Assembly (NCBI RefSeq): GCF_013364195.1
Contig: NZ_CP054918.1
Location: 2,283,001 to 2,347,000, forward strand
From: Streptomyces sp. NA04227
GTDB lineage: Bacteria; Actinomycetota; Actinomycetes; Streptomycetales; Streptomycetaceae
Length of the DNA: 64,000 bases
Direction: 5' to 3'
Shown in pieces: positions 9,325 through 18,955 of this stretch. Both the position numbers and the translations under genes were made by a program. The notes beneath the pieces were generated by a model. The model was not told the DNA's origin. It ran no database searches and worked only from the letters and a program-made list of their open reading frames with translations. Positions within the stretch are counted from its first letter, which is position 1. Every line of letters begins with the position of its first letter.

Positions 9325-9945
9325 ATGAGTGATCAGCGCCGTCTCGTGCTCGCGTCCCAGTCCCCGGCCCGGCTCCAACTGCTGCGGCAGGCCGGACTCG
9401 AACCCGAGGTGATCGTCAGCGGCGTGGACGAGGACGCCGTCTCCGCGCCGACGCCCGCCGAGCTGGCCCTCGCCCTGGCCGAGGCCAAGGCCTCCGTGGT
9501 CGCCGCACGGCCCGAAGTCACCGCGAGCGGCGCCCTGGTGATCGGCTGCGACTCGGTGCTCGACCTGGACGGCGAGGCGCTCGGCAAGCCCGCGGACGCC
9601 GCCGAGGCCACCGCGCGCTGGAAGGCGATGCGCGGCCGCGCGGCCACCCTGCAGACCGGCCACTGTGTCTACGACACCGCGGCCGGACGGTACGTCGCCG
9701 CGACCGCCTCCACCGTGGTCCGCTTCGGCGAGCCCAGCGACGCGGAGATCGCCGCGTACGTCGCCTCCGGCGAACCCCTTTACGTGGCGGGCGCGTTCAC
9801 CCTGGACGGCCGCTCGGGCCCGTTCATCGACGGTATCGACGGCGACCACGGCAACGTCCTCGGCCTCTCGCTGCCGCTGCTGCGCCGCCTGCTCGCCGAA
9901 CTGGGCGTCGGTATCACCGAGTTGTGGACCGCGCCGGGGGCCTGA
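9325..9945 (+). CDS. maf: Maf-type nucleotide pyrophosphatase
   Basis: 206 aa. The N-terminus [18 protein letters not shown] carries the conserved S-x-x-R phosphate-binding segment; the catalytic Asp region is [11 protein letters not shown] and the C-terminal motif is [20 protein letters not shown]. Members hydrolyse non-canonical or modified (d)NTPs and affect septation in some bacteria. TACCCT lies 7 nt before the ATG, predicting a leaderless mRNA. A hairpin directly after the stop ends the unit. Confidence 0.85.
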   Translation: MSDQRRLVLASQSPARLQLLRQAGLEPEVIVSGVDEDAVSAPTPAELALALAEAKASVVAARPEVTASGALVIGCDSVLDLDGEALGKPADAAEATARWKAMRGRAATLQTGHCVYDTAAGRYVAATASTVVRFGEPSDAEIAAYVASGEPLYVAGAFTLDGRSGPFIDGIDGDHGNVLGLSLPLLRRLLAELGVGITELWTAPGA

Positions 9946-9978
9946 CCGCCCGCCCGTACGGCGGGTGGCTACGTAGCC
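9946..9978 (+). terminator. Hairpin plus palindrome after maf
   Basis: CCCGCC-loop-GGCGGG (extended by flanking pairs) immediately follows the maf stop, and a perfect 12-bp palindrome GGCTACGTAGCC occupies 9967-9978 in front of the convergent gene's stop at 9980. Likely a bidirectional terminator. Confidence 0.55.
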
Positions 9979-9979
9979 G

Positions 9980-10438
9980 TCAGGCGGGCTGCGGCGTGCC
10001 GCCCTCGGGGCTGGCGGGTGCGTCGGCGGGGCGCTCCGGTGCCTCGGGCTGCTTGCCGTCCATCACCAGCGTGAAGACGATCAGCGCGAGCACGACCATC
10101 ATGAAGCCGAAGGCGGGCCAGCCCACCAGGCCGACGGTGAGGGCGCCGAGCAGGGCGTGCACCACGGCCGCGCTGATCAGCAGGATCCGGCCGAGGCCGA
10201 CAGCGGGCCGGTTGCGGACGCCCACCAGGAGCATCACCAGGGCGCACAGCAGCAGATACAGGCCGAAGAGCCCGCCGCCTATCCAGGTGCCCACGCTCAT
10301 CGCGTCCGGGTCCAGGCCGCCCATCGACATGTCCTGACGGTCCACCACGAGGCCCAGGAACCAGTTGAGGAGCGCGATCCCGATGGCCTCCCCGACGAGC
10401 ACGAGCGCACCCACCAGCGCAACAGGTCTGCGTACCAC
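9980..10438 (-). CDS. Four-helix integral membrane protein
   Basis: 152 aa if started at the GTG at 10438, which has AAGGTGGG upstream. The frame stays open further 5' (to 10846), but that extension is low-complexity Arg/Gly sequence and is not convincing as protein. Four hydrophobic helices are visible: VALVGALVLVGEAIGIALL, WIGGGLFGLYLLLCALVMLL, ILLISAAVVHALLGALTVGL and AFGFMMVVLALIVFTLVM. The C-terminal tail is Pro/Glu-rich and probably cytoplasmic. The gene lies between maf and accA2, where S. coelicolor also has a membrane protein of unknown function. The start is uncertain. Confidence 0.65.
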   Translation of the reverse strand: MVRRPVALVGALVLVGEAIGIALLNWFLGLVVDRQDMSMGGLDPDAMSVGTWIGGGLFGLYLLLCALVMLLVGVRNRPAVGLGRILLISAAVVHALLGALTVGLVGWPAFGFMMVVLALIVFTLVMDGKQPEAPERPADAPASPEGGTPQPA

Positions 10439-11043
10439 CGCGCCCCACCCACCTTCGACTGCAGTTGTTCCGGATGTCCGTTGTTCTCGCGCGCGGCTTC
10501 GCACGCTGTCGTACCGCTCGCGCGCCCGCGTACTCACGTACCCGCGCGCCCGTCCTTCTTGTTCGTGTGTTCGCGCGTTCCCGTGTTCGTCCGGAAGCAC
10601 GTGATGTTCGATACGTTCCTGCCCGCCCGGAGCCGGTCCGCCACCCCTGAAAGGGCCCTGCGATACCGGTATTTCGGACGAGTGGCCCCGAGTCCGGCCC
10701 CACAACAGGGCCCTTCGGGCCACGAACCCTTCGAACATCGTGAACGCTACTAACGGGTAAACGTCCGGACAAGGGGTCCGGCAAAGGCAAAGAACGATTG
10801 GGCCATTCGTAGGGACTCCACAAAGAAACCCCTTGGGGCGCGGCACGAATTCACAGAGACCTTGGCCACATCGCAGGGCTAGGGTTCAGACGAAGAAACC
10901 TGTCTTCGCCGGTACGACAAGGGGTTTCACCGAACGAGCAGGCCTCGAATCACGCTCCGTGTGGGCAAGCTCACCAGTGGGGACGGGTCGTAAGGCCGTG
11001 TCGGCTGTCCCTAAACTCAGCTTGTTTCAAGGAGGGAGCCATC
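10439..11043. other. Long intergenic region before accA2
   Basis: About 600 bp with no supported gene. It contains a 10-bp palindrome ATACCGGTAT (10663-10672) and an 11-bp inverted repeat, GAAACCCCTTG (10825-10835) and CAAGGGGTTTC (10918-10928), 82 nt apart. A -10-like TAAACT (11012-11017) is the best promoter candidate for accA2, followed by a strong ribosome binding site AAGGAGGGA. The left part is an open minus-strand frame of biased composition. Confidence 0.45.
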
Positions 11044-12816
11044 GTGCGCAAGGTGCTCATCGCCAACCGTGGCGAAATCGCAGTCCGCGTTGCCCGGGCA
11101 TGCCGGGATGCGGGTATCTCGAGTGTGGCCGTTTACGCCGAGCCGGACCGGGACGCTCTGCATGTCCGCGCGGCGGACGAGGCGTTCGCTCTGGGCGGTG
11201 ACACTCCGGCCACCAGTTACCTCGACATCGCGAAGGTGCTGCAGGCCGCCGCGGACTCGGGCGCGGATGCCGTGCATCCCGGCTACGGGTTCCTCTCGGA
11301 GAACGCCGACTTCGCCCAGGCCGTGCTCGACGCCGGACTGATCTGGATCGGCCCGCCGCCGCAGGCCATCCAGGACCTCGGCGACAAGGTCGCCGCCCGG
11401 CACATCGCCCAGCGGGCGGGCGCGCCCCTGGTCGCCGGTACCCCGGACCCCGTCTCGGGTGCCGAGGAAGTCGTCGCCTTCGCCCAGGAGCACGGCCTGC
11501 CGATCGCGATCAAGGCCGCCTTCGGCGGTGGCGGTCGCGGCCTGAAGGTCGCCCGCACCCTGGAGGAGGTCCCCGAGCTGTACGAGTCCGCGGTACGCGA
11601 GGCGGTCGCCGCCTTCGGTCGCGGCGAGTGCTTCGTGGAGCGCTACCTGGACAAGCCGCGGCACGTGGAGACCCAGTGCCTGGCCGACAAGTACGGCAAC
11701 GTGGTCGTCGTCTCCACCCGTGACTGCTCGCTGCAGCGCCGCCACCAGAAGCTCGTCGAGGAGGCCCCGGCGCCCTTCCTGAGCGAGGCGCAGAACGCCG
11801 AGCTGTACGCGGCGTCCAAGGCCATCCTCAAGGAGGCCGGTTACGTCGGCGCGGGCACCGTGGAGTTCCTCGTCGGCCAGGACGGCACGATCTCCTTCCT
11901 GGAGGTCAACACCCGCCTCCAGGTCGAGCACCCGGTCACCGAAGAGGTCACCGGCATCGACCTGGTCCGCGAGATGTTCCGGATCGCCGACGGCGAGGAA
12001 CTGGGCTACGGCGACCCCGAGATCCGCGGCCACTCCTTCGAGTTCCGCATCAACGGCGAGGACCCGGGCCGGGGCTTTCTGCCCGCGCCCGGCACTGTCA
12101 CCACCTTCGCGCCGCCGTCCGGCCCCGGTGTCCGGCTGGACGCGGGCGTCGAGTCCGGCAGCGTGATCGGCCCGGCCTGGGACTCCCTGCTTGCCAAGCT
12201 GATCATCACCGGCGCCACCCGTGAGCAGGCTCTCCAGCGGGCCTCGCGGGCGCTGAACGAGTTCCAGGTCGAGGGCATGGCCACCGCCATCCCGTTCCAC
12301 CGCAAGGTGGTCAAGGACCCGGCGTTCGCCCCCGAACTGACCGGCTCCAAGGGCCCGTTCACGGTCTTCACCCGCTGGATGGAGACCGAGTTCGTCAACG
12401 ACATCGCCCCGTTCCAGCCGGCCGGCGAGGCCGACGCGGAGGACGAGGCGGGCCGCGAGACGGTCGTCGTCGAGGTCGGCGGCAAGCGCCTGGAGGTCTC
12501 GCTCCCGTCCTCGCTCGGCATGTCCCTGGCGCGTACGGGTCTGGCCGCGGGCGCCAAGCCCAAGCGCCGTGCGACCAAGAAGTCGGGCCCCGCGGCCTCC
12601 GGCGACACGCTCGCCTCGCCGATGCAGGGCACCATCGTCAAGGTCGCCGTCGAGGAGGGCCAGGAGGTCAAGGAGGGCGACCTGGTCGTCGTCCTGGAGG
12701 CCATGAAGATGGAGCAGCCCCTCAACGCGCACCGGTCCGGCACCGTCAAGGGCCTGTCCGCCGAGGTCGGCGCCTCGATCACGTCCGGCGCCGCGATCTG
12801 CGAGATCAAGGACTGA
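11044..12816 (+). CDS. accA2: Acetyl/propionyl-CoA carboxylase alpha subunit (biotin carboxylase + BCCP)
   Basis: 590 aa. Residues 1-450 are the biotin carboxylase: N-terminal [21 protein letters not shown]-grasp glycine loop [12 protein letters not shown], catalytic [16 protein letters not shown] linker follows, then the biotin carrier domain with the EAMKME site (Lys about 555). It carboxylates biotin with bicarbonate and ATP and hands the carboxyl group to PccB or AccB-type partners. In S. coelicolor the near-identical accA1/accA2 supply this shared subunit; this copy sits in the SCO4921 context. The GTG start is supported by AAGGAGGGA 5 nt upstream. It is a single-gene unit ended by a strong hairpin. 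Confidence 0.93.
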   Translation: MRKVLIANRGEIAVRVARACRDAGISSVAVYAEPDRDALHVRAADEAFALGGDTPATSYLDIAKVLQAAADSGADAVHPGYGFLSENADFAQAVLDAGLIWIGPPPQAIQDLGDKVAARHIAQRAGAPLVAGTPDPVSGAEEVVAFAQEHGLPIAIKAAFGGGGRGLKVARTLEEVPELYESAVREAVAAFGRGECFVERYLDKPRHVETQCLADKYGNVVVVSTRDCSLQRRHQKLVEEAPAPFLSEAQNAELYAASKAILKEAGYVGAGTVEFLVGQDGTISFLEVNTRLQVEHPVTEEVTGIDLVREMFRIADGEELGYGDPEIRGHSFEFRINGEDPGRGFLPAPGTVTTFAPPSGPGVRLDAGVESGSVIGPAWDSLLAKLIITGATREQALQRASRALNEFQVEGMATAIPFHRKVVKDPAFAPELTGSKGPFTVFTRWMETEFVNDIAPFQPAGEADAEDEAGRETVVVEVGGKRLEVSLPSSLGMSLARTGLAAGAKPKRRATKKSGPAASGDTLASPMQGTIVKVAVEEGQEVKEGDLVVVLEAMKMEQPLNAHRSGTVKGLSAEVGASITSGAAICEIKD

Positions 12817-12861
12817 CCCGCCGAGAACAGCCATCGACTCGGCGACAGCCATGAGTTGGCA

Positions 12862-12905
12862 GCCGCGGGCCCGGCCGGACTTCGAGTTCCGGCCGGGCCC
12901 GCGGC
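12862..12905. terminator. 18-bp perfect stem, bidirectional terminator
   Basis: Two perfect 18-base arms (left arm 12862-12879, right arm 12888-12905) flank an 8-nt loop between the convergent accA2 and DeoR-family genes. Confidence 0.8.
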
Positions 12906-12957
12906 GCGTTCCGGGGCCCGCGCGGGGCGGACGCCTACGCGCGCCCGCCCGCCCGGC

Positions 12958-13914
12958 TCAGCGGCGCCGCATGTCCGCGACCCGTGCCCCCGGCTGCTCC
13001 GCGATGGTGGCCGCGCTGCGCAACTGGGGTCCGCCGCCGCCCACTTGACCGCGGCGCGGGGCGGGCAGCGGGACCTGGGCGCGGCCCGGTTTGCGGGCGG
13101 GCTGGCGCTCGTTCTCGCCGCCGCCCGCGGCCCGCTCACCGGCCACCGTGATCTGGACACCCTGGTCGGCGAGGGCCTGCAACTCCGTACCCGCGCGCTC
13201 CTCGTGACCCGGCGGCTCGTCGGTGACCAGGCGGGTGATCACGTCCGTGGGCACCGTCTGGAACATGGTGTCGGAGCCGAGCTTGGTGTGGTCCGCGAGG
13301 ACGATCACCTCGGCGGCCGCCTGCACCAGGGCCCGGTCCACGCTCGCCGCGAGCATGTTGGAGGTGGACAGGCCGCGTTCGGCGGTCAGCCCGCTCCCGG
13401 ACAGGAAGGCCCGGGAGACCCGAAGGCCCTGCAGCGACTGCTCGGCCCCGCTGCCCACCAGGGCGTAGTTGGAGCCCCGCAGGGTGCCGCCGGTCATCAC
13501 CACTTCGACCCGGTTGGCGTGCGCCAGTGCCTGGGCGACGAGCAGGGAGTTGGTGACCACCGTGAGCCCGGGCACCCTGGCCAGTCTGCGGGCCAGTTCC
13601 TGGGTGGTGGTCCCGGCACCGACGACGATGGCCTCCCCCTCCGAGACGAAGGCGGCGGCGGCGTCGGCGATGGCGGTCTTCTCGGCGGTTGCGAGATGGG
13701 ACTTCTGCGGGAAGGCGGTCTCCCGCGTGAAGCCGCCGGGGAGCACCGCGCCACCGTGACGGCGGTCGAGGAGCCCTTCGGCCTCCAGGGCGCGCACATC
13801 GCGCCGGACGGTCACTTCGGAGGTCTGGACGACACGGGCGAGTTCGCGAAGCGACACCGCTCCGTTGGCCCGCACCATTTCGAGGATCAATTGGCGACGT
13901 TCTGCAGCGAACAC
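12958..13914 (-). CDS. DeoR/GlpR-family transcriptional regulator
   Basis: 318 aa. The N-terminal winged HTH has the family signature: LILEMVRANGAVSLRELA followed by SEVTVRRDVRALEAEGLLDRRHGGAV. Residues 75-235 form the DeoR C-terminal sugar-phosphate sensor, with VGAGTTTQELARRL and VTNSLLVAQAL. The last 60 residues are a Pro/Arg-rich tail not typical of the family. It probably represses sugar or deoxysugar genes in response to a phosphorylated sugar. It lies close to nucleoside catabolic genes, but nothing links it to them directly. The start is GTG at 13914; TACTGT lies 7 nt before it, suggesting a leaderless mRNA. Confidence 0.85.
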   Translation of the reverse strand: MFAAERRQLILEMVRANGAVSLRELARVVQTSEVTVRRDVRALEAEGLLDRRHGGAVLPGGFTRETAFPQKSHLATAEKTAIADAAAAFVSEGEAIVVGAGTTTQELARRLARVPGLTVVTNSLLVAQALAHANRVEVVMTGGTLRGSNYALVGSGAEQSLQGLRVSRAFLSGSGLTAERGLSTSNMLAASVDRALVQAAAEVIVLADHTKLGSDTMFQTVPTDVITRLVTDEPPGHEERAGTELQALADQGVQITVAGERAAGGGENERQPARKPGRAQVPLPAPRRGQVGGGGPQLRSAATIAEQPGARVADMRRR

Positions 13915-13996
13915 GAAACTGACAGTAACGCGAGCGACCGTCTGCTTTCAGCAGTTTGCGCCGAACACCGGAAGTTGTCCGCACTCGGCCGCGCGA

Positions 13997-14027
13997 AGTG
14001 GTATACGCGACCGCGTACTTGACCACT
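13997..14027. promoter_or_regulatory. Inverted repeat in DeoR/oxidoreductase spacer
   Basis: AGTGGT and ACCACT flank an inner partial dyad TACGCG-ACC-GCGTAC between the DeoR-family gene start and the end of the 2Fe-2S gene. It is a possible operator for the DeoR protein. The support is weak. Confidence 0.3.
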
Positions 14028-14122
14028 CCGTGCCGCACAGCCGTGCGACGGCGTACGCCCCGGGCCCGGAGCGGACGCCCCACGCCCGACGCCCGGGGCG
14101 CAACCACACCAGGGCCGAGACC

Positions 14123-14599
14123 TCACATCCGTTCGGCGCCCGCCCGGATCGCGTCCCGAATGCGGTTGTACGTACCGCACCGGCAGATGTTGCGGATCGA
14201 GTCGAGGTCCGCGTCGTCGATCTCGCGGCCCTCGGCGGCGGCCTGGCGGACCTTGGCGACGGCGGCCATGATCTGCCCCGGTTGACAGTAACCGCACTGC
14301 GAGACGTCGAGGTCGAGCCAGGCCTCCTGCATGGGGTGCAGGTCCTTGCCCACGGTCGCGGGCAGACCCTCGATGGTGGTGACCTCGTCCTCGGGCCCGA
14401 TCTTGGACACCGGCACCGAACACGGGTTGAACGCCTTGCCGTTGATGTGCGAGGTGCACGCCTGGCAGACGCCGATCCCGCAGCCGTACTTGGGCCCGGT
14501 GACCCCGAGCAGGTCACGCAGTACCCACAGCAGCCGGAGGTCGTCCTCGGCCTCGACGGTGATCTGCTCGCCGTTGAGCTTGAAGCTGTGCCTGGGCAT
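14123..14599 (-). CDS. 2Fe-2S subunit of a molybdenum hydroxylase
   Basis: 158 aa. Two iron-sulfur centres are recognisable: the plant-ferredoxin type cluster cysteines in GPKYGCGIGVCQACTSHING and the C-terminal helical cluster in SQCGYCQPGQIM and ICRCGTY. This is the electron-transfer subunit of IorA/CoxS type. The ATG at 14599 follows GAGGAG; a longer frame upstream is not conserved. The stop of the large subunit gene lies 20 bp... upstream in transcription order, so the large subunit (14620-17004) is transcribed first and this gene second. Confidence 0.88.
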   Translation of the reverse strand: MPRHSFKLNGEQITVEAEDDLRLLWVLRDLLGVTGPKYGCGIGVCQACTSHINGKAFNPCSVPVSKIGPEDEVTTIEGLPATVGKDLHPMQEAWLDLDVSQCGYCQPGQIMAAVAKVRQAAAEGREIDDADLDSIRNICRCGTYNRIRDAIRAGAERM

Positions 14600-14619
14600 G
14601 TGGCTCCTCAGTGGGCGGG

Positions 14620-17004
14620 TCAGTACGCGCGGTCGAGACCGTCGGTGGGCGAGGGCGGGGTGGAGGGCTGGCGGGGCAGCGGCTCGAAAGAGAGCGTGTC
14701 GTGGTTGACCGGGAAGCGGGTCGGCATGCTGCCGGTGGCCCGGGCGTAGGCGCAGGCGACGGCGGCGAAGGCCGGGGCCACGCCCAACTCCCCCGCCCCG
14801 CCCGGCTTCTCGTCGCTGGGCATGACCACCACTCGCAGTTCGAGTGGGGTGTTCCACTGCCGGGTGTAGAAGTAGTTGTCCCAACTGCCCTCCAGCGGCA
14901 GCCCCTTGTCGATGTGCAGGCTGGAGGTGAGCGCCATCGCGAGCCCGTCGTTGAAGCAGCCCATCATCTGGGCCTCCAGGCCACGGGGGTTGATGGCGAA
15001 GCCCGCGTCCACCACGATCAGCGCCTTGGTGACACGCGGCCCGGTCACCCCGTCCCGTACCTCGCGGCCCACCGTCTCCGGGCGGCAGTCGATCTCGGCG
15101 AGTACCGCGACCGCGCCCCGGTACTCACCGTGCAGCGCGATGCCCTGGGCGGTCAGCGCGGGCATCGACCTGCCCCACTCGCCCTCCTCGACCGCCTTGT
15201 CCAGTACGGCGCGCAGCCGCTTGTCGCGCAGGAACTCGCGGCGGAACTCCACCGGGTCCCGGCCGGTCCTCGCGGCGAGCTGGTCGACGACGAGCTCGCG
15301 GGCGCAGGCGACGTTGGGCGAGTAGATGTTGCGCATGCTGCCGGTGTTGAACTTCAGCGGCACCTCGTTGAGGAGGTGGGTGGTCACCCCGAAGTGGTAC
15401 GGCGTGGACTGGGTGAGCTGGAAGATCGTCTCGGCGAAGGTCAGATTGCCCACGACCGGCAGCTTGGTGGCCGTCGCGGTGATCATGTCGCCGAGGCCGT
15501 GCCCGAAGTCGGTCTCCGAACCGGTGTGCCGCTGCTCGTAGCTGAGCACATTGCCCGCCGCGTAGGTGGCGCGCACCCGGGAGACGCACATCGGGTGGGT
15601 ACGGCCCTGCCGGAAGGTGTCGGTACGGGACCAGGACAGCTTGACCGGCTTGCCCATCTTCTGCGAGATCTCGGCCGCCTCGGCGGCCACGTCGTGGAAC
15701 AGCCGCCGCCCGAACGACCCGCCGCCCTCCACCACATGGACGGTGACCCGGTGCTGCGGCAGACCGAGCCGGTGGGCGATGTCGCCCTGCGCCACGATCG
15801 GCGCCTTCACGTTCGCCCAGATCTCGGCGCGGTCCTCGCGTACGTCGGCGATGGCGTTGTCGGGTTCCAGCGGGGCGTTGCTGGCGAACGCGAAGGTGAA
15901 CTCGGCGTCGATCTTCTTGGTCAGCAACGGCGGCACGATCATGGGCAGTTGGGCCCGTTTGAGCTTGGCGAGGACGGACTCGTCGGACTCCCCGTCCACG
16001 GTGCCCCGGCCCCAGCTGACCTCCAGGGCGCGCAGCGCGTCGATGCACTGCCCGAAGGTCTCGCCGCGCACCGCGACGCCGTGCTCGATCGTGACCACAT
16101 CGGTGATGCCGGGCATGTTCCGTACCGCGTCCGCGTTGTGCACGGCCGTCACGGTGCCGTTCACGGTGGGCGGCCTGCGCACCATCGTCGGCTTGGCGTC
16201 GGGGACCTGGAGGTCGAGGCCGAACTGCTTGCGGCCGGTGACGATGTCGCGGGCGTCGATCCGGTTGTGCGGCTTGCCGAGGACGGTGAACTCCGAGGCG
16301 GGCTTGAGCCGGGCGGTGGCCGCGGCGACCTCGGTACTGGCCGCCGCCTTCGCGAGTTCGCCGTAGGTGACACTGCGCGCCGAACCGTCCCTGATCACAC
16401 CGCCGTCGGTGCTCAGCTTGGACGCGTCCACGCCCCACCGCTTCGCCGCCGTCGACACGAGCCGCTGCCGGGCCACGGCCGCCGCGGTGCGCACCGGCAC
16501 GTACACGCTGCGCATCGAGTTGGAGCCGCCGGTGAGCTGGTTGAAGAGCAACTCGGGGCGGGCGTCGGCGAGTTGCACCTTCACCCGGTCGACGGGCAGG
16601 TCCATCTCCTCGGCGATCATCATGGCCACCGCGGTCGTCATGCCCTGACCGACCTCGGTACGCGGCACCGCGAAGGAGACGGTGCCGTCCTCGTGCACCT
16701 CCACCCGGATCAGCCCCGAGGTGGGCGCGCCCGCAAGGGTCTGCATGTCGCCGAGGTCGAAGAGGTCGGCCGGCTGCGGCAGCGAGGGCACCGCGGCCTC
16801 GGCCTGAGGGGCGGCGGTGGCGTCCGCGCCGAACCGTACCCCCACGGCGAGCGTGGGCGCGGCGAGCAGATAGGCGAGCACGGTACGGCGGTCGGGCCCG
16901 CGCGAGCCGGTCGCCTCCTGCTCCCCTGCCGTACTCGGCTCCCCTTCCCCCTCGGGATGTTGAGGGCCCCCGGGGCTCCGCGAGGAACGGCGGTCTGCTG
17001 CCAT
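14620..17004 (-). CDS. Molybdopterin-binding large subunit, isoquinoline 1-oxidoreductase type
   Basis: 794 aa. A polar N-terminal tail precedes a twin-arginine segment (DRRTVLAYLLAAP, residues 39 on), suggesting Tat export, as in other IorB-like proteins. Residues 90-780 match the aldehyde oxidase/xanthine dehydrogenase molybdopterin-binding fold: RTEVGQGMTTAVAMM, GGGSFGRRLFHD and the C-terminal KPGGAGELGVAPAFAAVACA, where the Glu is the usual catalytic base position. With the following 2Fe-2S protein it forms a two-subunit hydroxylase that oxidises an aldehyde or N-heterocycle using water. No separate FAD (CoxM-type) gene is adjacent, as expected for the Ior class, which passes electrons elsewhere. 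The true substrate is unknown. Confidence 0.85.
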   Translation of the reverse strand: MAADRRSSRSPGGPQHPEGEGEPSTAGEQEATGSRGPDRRTVLAYLLAAPTLAVGVRFGADATAAPQAEAAVPSLPQPADLFDLGDMQTLAGAPTSGLIRVEVHEDGTVSFAVPRTEVGQGMTTAVAMMIAEEMDLPVDRVKVQLADARPELLFNQLTGGSNSMRSVYVPVRTAAAVARQRLVSTAAKRWGVDASKLSTDGGVIRDGSARSVTYGELAKAAASTEVAAATARLKPASEFTVLGKPHNRIDARDIVTGRKQFGLDLQVPDAKPTMVRRPPTVNGTVTAVHNADAVRNMPGITDVVTIEHGVAVRGETFGQCIDALRALEVSWGRGTVDGESDESVLAKLKRAQLPMIVPPLLTKKIDAEFTFAFASNAPLEPDNAIADVREDRAEIWANVKAPIVAQGDIAHRLGLPQHRVTVHVVEGGGSFGRRLFHDVAAEAAEISQKMGKPVKLSWSRTDTFRQGRTHPMCVSRVRATYAAGNVLSYEQRHTGSETDFGHGLGDMITATATKLPVVGNLTFAETIFQLTQSTPYHFGVTTHLLNEVPLKFNTGSMRNIYSPNVACARELVVDQLAARTGRDPVEFRREFLRDKRLRAVLDKAVEEGEWGRSMPALTAQGIALHGEYRGAVAVLAEIDCRPETVGREVRDGVTGPRVTKALIVVDAGFAINPRGLEAQMMGCFNDGLAMALTSSLHIDKGLPLEGSWDNYFYTRQWNTPLELRVVVMPSDEKPGGAGELGVAPAFAAVACAYARATGSMPTRFPVNHDTLSFEPLPRQPSTPPSPTDGLDRAY

Positions 17005-17252
17005 GCGTGGGCCTCCCCAGAACCGGAACGGCGGTCAGCGAGCGCTGCCGCGCACCGGAGCATGCCACGGCGCTGAGGACGAGGCCATGTTGCTCACCAC
17101 GCCAACACAGGGTGCCCACAAGGCAGTCGGACGGCGGACGAGGACGGCGGCCCGGCGGACGCGGGGTCAACCGCCCCGCGACATACGAGGGTTCGGGCTC
17201 ACTGTGCTCAACTCCCCCGCGAACAAAGAGAGTCGACGGAATCGGAGGGAAC

Positions 17253-18701
17253 TCAGGCCTCGCCGCCGGACTTGCGGGTGTGCAGCTGCCGGGCGACCTC
17301 GGCGAGGGAGCCGGACAGCGAGGGGTACACGGTGAAGGCGTTGGCGATCTGCTCGACGGTGAGGTTGTTGTCGACGGCGAGCGAGATGGGGTGGATCAGC
17401 TCGGAGGCGCGCGGCGAGACCACCACGCCGCCGACGACGATCCCGGTGCCGGGGCGGCAGAAGATCTTGACGAAGCCGTCCCGGATGCCCTGCATCTTGG
17501 CGCGCGGGTTGCGCAGCAGCGGCAGCTTGACCACCCGGGCGTCGATCTTGCCGCCGTCGACGTCGGCCTGCGAGTAGCCGACGGTGGCGATCTCCGGGTC
17601 GGTGAAGACATTGGAGGAGACGGTCTTGAGGTCGAGCGGGGTCACCGCGTCGCCGAGGAAGTGGTACATGGCGATCCGGCCCTGCATGGCGGCGACCGAG
17701 GCGAGCGCGAAGATCCCGGTGACATCACCGGCCGCGTAGACGCCGGGCGCGCTGGTGCGCGAGACCCGGTCGGTCCAGATGTGCCCGGAGTCCTTGACCT
17801 TGACCCCGGCCTCCTCCAGGCCCATGCCCTCGCTGTTGGGGATGGCGCCGACGGCCATCAGACAGTGCGAGCCGGTGATGACCCGTCCGTCGGCGAGGGT
17901 GACCTCGACCCGGTCGCCCACACGCTTGGCGGAGGCGGCGCGCGTACGGCCCATGACGTTCATGCCGCGACGCCGGAAGACGTCCTCCAGGACGGCGGCG
18001 GCGTCCGGGTCCTCACCGGGCAGCACCCGGTCGCGGCTGGAGACCAGCGTGACCCGCGAGCCCAGCGCCTGATAGGCGCCCGCGAACTCCGCACCGGTGA
18101 CACCGGAACCGACCACGATGAGCTCCTCGGGCAGCTCCTCGAGGTCGTAGACCTGGGTCCAGTTGAGGATGCGCTCGCCGTCCGGCTGGGCGTCGGGCAG
18201 CTCGCGCGGGTGACCGCCGGTGGCGATGAGCACCGCGTCCGCGACGAGCGTCTCCTCCTTACCGTCGGCAGTACGCACGACCACCTTGCGGGAGCCGTCC
18301 AGGGCCTGCCGTCCGTCGAGCCGTCCACGGCCGCGCAGGACGCGGGCGCCCGCACGGGTGACGGAGGCGGTGATGTCGTGCGACTGGGCCAGCGCGAGAC
18401 GTTTCACCCGGCGGTTGACCTTGCCGAGGTCCACGCCGACGACCCGGGCCGGGGTGTCGATGTGCGGGGTGTCGTCGGCGACGATGATGCCCAGTTCCTC
18501 GTAGGAGGAGTCGAACGTCGTCATCACCTCGGCGGTGGCGATGAGGGTCTTGGACGGTACGCAGTCGGTGAGTACCGACGCCCCGCCCAGACCGTCGGAG
18601 TCGACGACGGTCACCTCCGCGCCGAGCTGGGCGGCCACCAGGGCCGCCTCGTATCCGCCGGGTCCGCCACCGATGATCACGATCCGAGTCACGTACTCCA
18701 T
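17253..18701 (-). CDS. lpdA: LpdA-type NAD(P)H dehydrogenase (quinone), flavoprotein disulfide reductase fold
   Basis: 482 aa from the ATG at 18701; a GTG at 18692 (TRIVIIGGGPGG) is an equally good start. Domains: FAD binding (IVIIGGGPGGYEAALVAAQLGAEVTVVD), NAD(P) binding (ELIVVGSGVTGAEFAGAYQALG), FAD ribityl motif (TSAPGVYAAGDVTG) and C-terminal dimerisation domain. The redox-active disulfide of lipoamide dehydrogenases is incomplete: the segment reads GGASVLTDCVPSKT, with one Cys only, and the C-terminal His-Glu pair is not seen. This is the pattern of M. tuberculosis LpdA, which acts on quinones and not on lipoamide. The frame upstream of 18701 is open but not conserved. Confidence 0.85.
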   Translation of the reverse strand: MEYVTRIVIIGGGPGGYEAALVAAQLGAEVTVVDSDGLGGASVLTDCVPSKTLIATAEVMTTFDSSYEELGIIVADDTPHIDTPARVVGVDLGKVNRRVKRLALAQSHDITASVTRAGARVLRGRGRLDGRQALDGSRKVVVRTADGKEETLVADAVLIATGGHPRELPDAQPDGERILNWTQVYDLEELPEELIVVGSGVTGAEFAGAYQALGSRVTLVSSRDRVLPGEDPDAAAVLEDVFRRRGMNVMGRTRAASAKRVGDRVEVTLADGRVITGSHCLMAVGAIPNSEGMGLEEAGVKVKDSGHIWTDRVSRTSAPGVYAAGDVTGIFALASVAAMQGRIAMYHFLGDAVTPLDLKTVSSNVFTDPEIATVGYSQADVDGGKIDARVVKLPLLRNPRAKMQGIRDGFVKIFCRPGTGIVVGGVVVSPRASELIHPISLAVDNNLTVEQIANAFTVYPSLSGSLAEVARQLHTRKSGGEA

Positions 18702-18955
18702 TCTCCCGCAAGCCCGCCTCCGCTTCGCCCCCGGGGGGCCGTTCGCCCGTGCGAAGAGCCCCGCGGCGGCCGCCCGGGGCCGCGCCCCGGAAGCCTTCCG
18801 TCCGCTTCCCACCCGCCGCCACCTGCGCGTGTGCGGTTCCGCGGCGCGTCTTCGGCGCGTCGTCACCATGTCTTCGGTGCGTCTGCGGTGCGTCTTCGGG
18901 AAGCCGCCGCCGCTGGGCAGCGGGACCGGTCGCGGCCTGCCGTACCCTCGACGTC

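Noticed and set aside
6790..9849. 1019-codon open frame on the minus strand
   Set aside because: It runs antisense across pccB, pccE and maf, has biased composition and no recognisable domain; long antisense frames are normal in high-GC DNA.
10439..10846. 136-codon N-terminal extension of the four-helix membrane protein
   Set aside because: Arg/Gly-rich low-complexity sequence without hydrophobic or conserved features; a GTG with a ribosome site at 10438 gives a compact protein.
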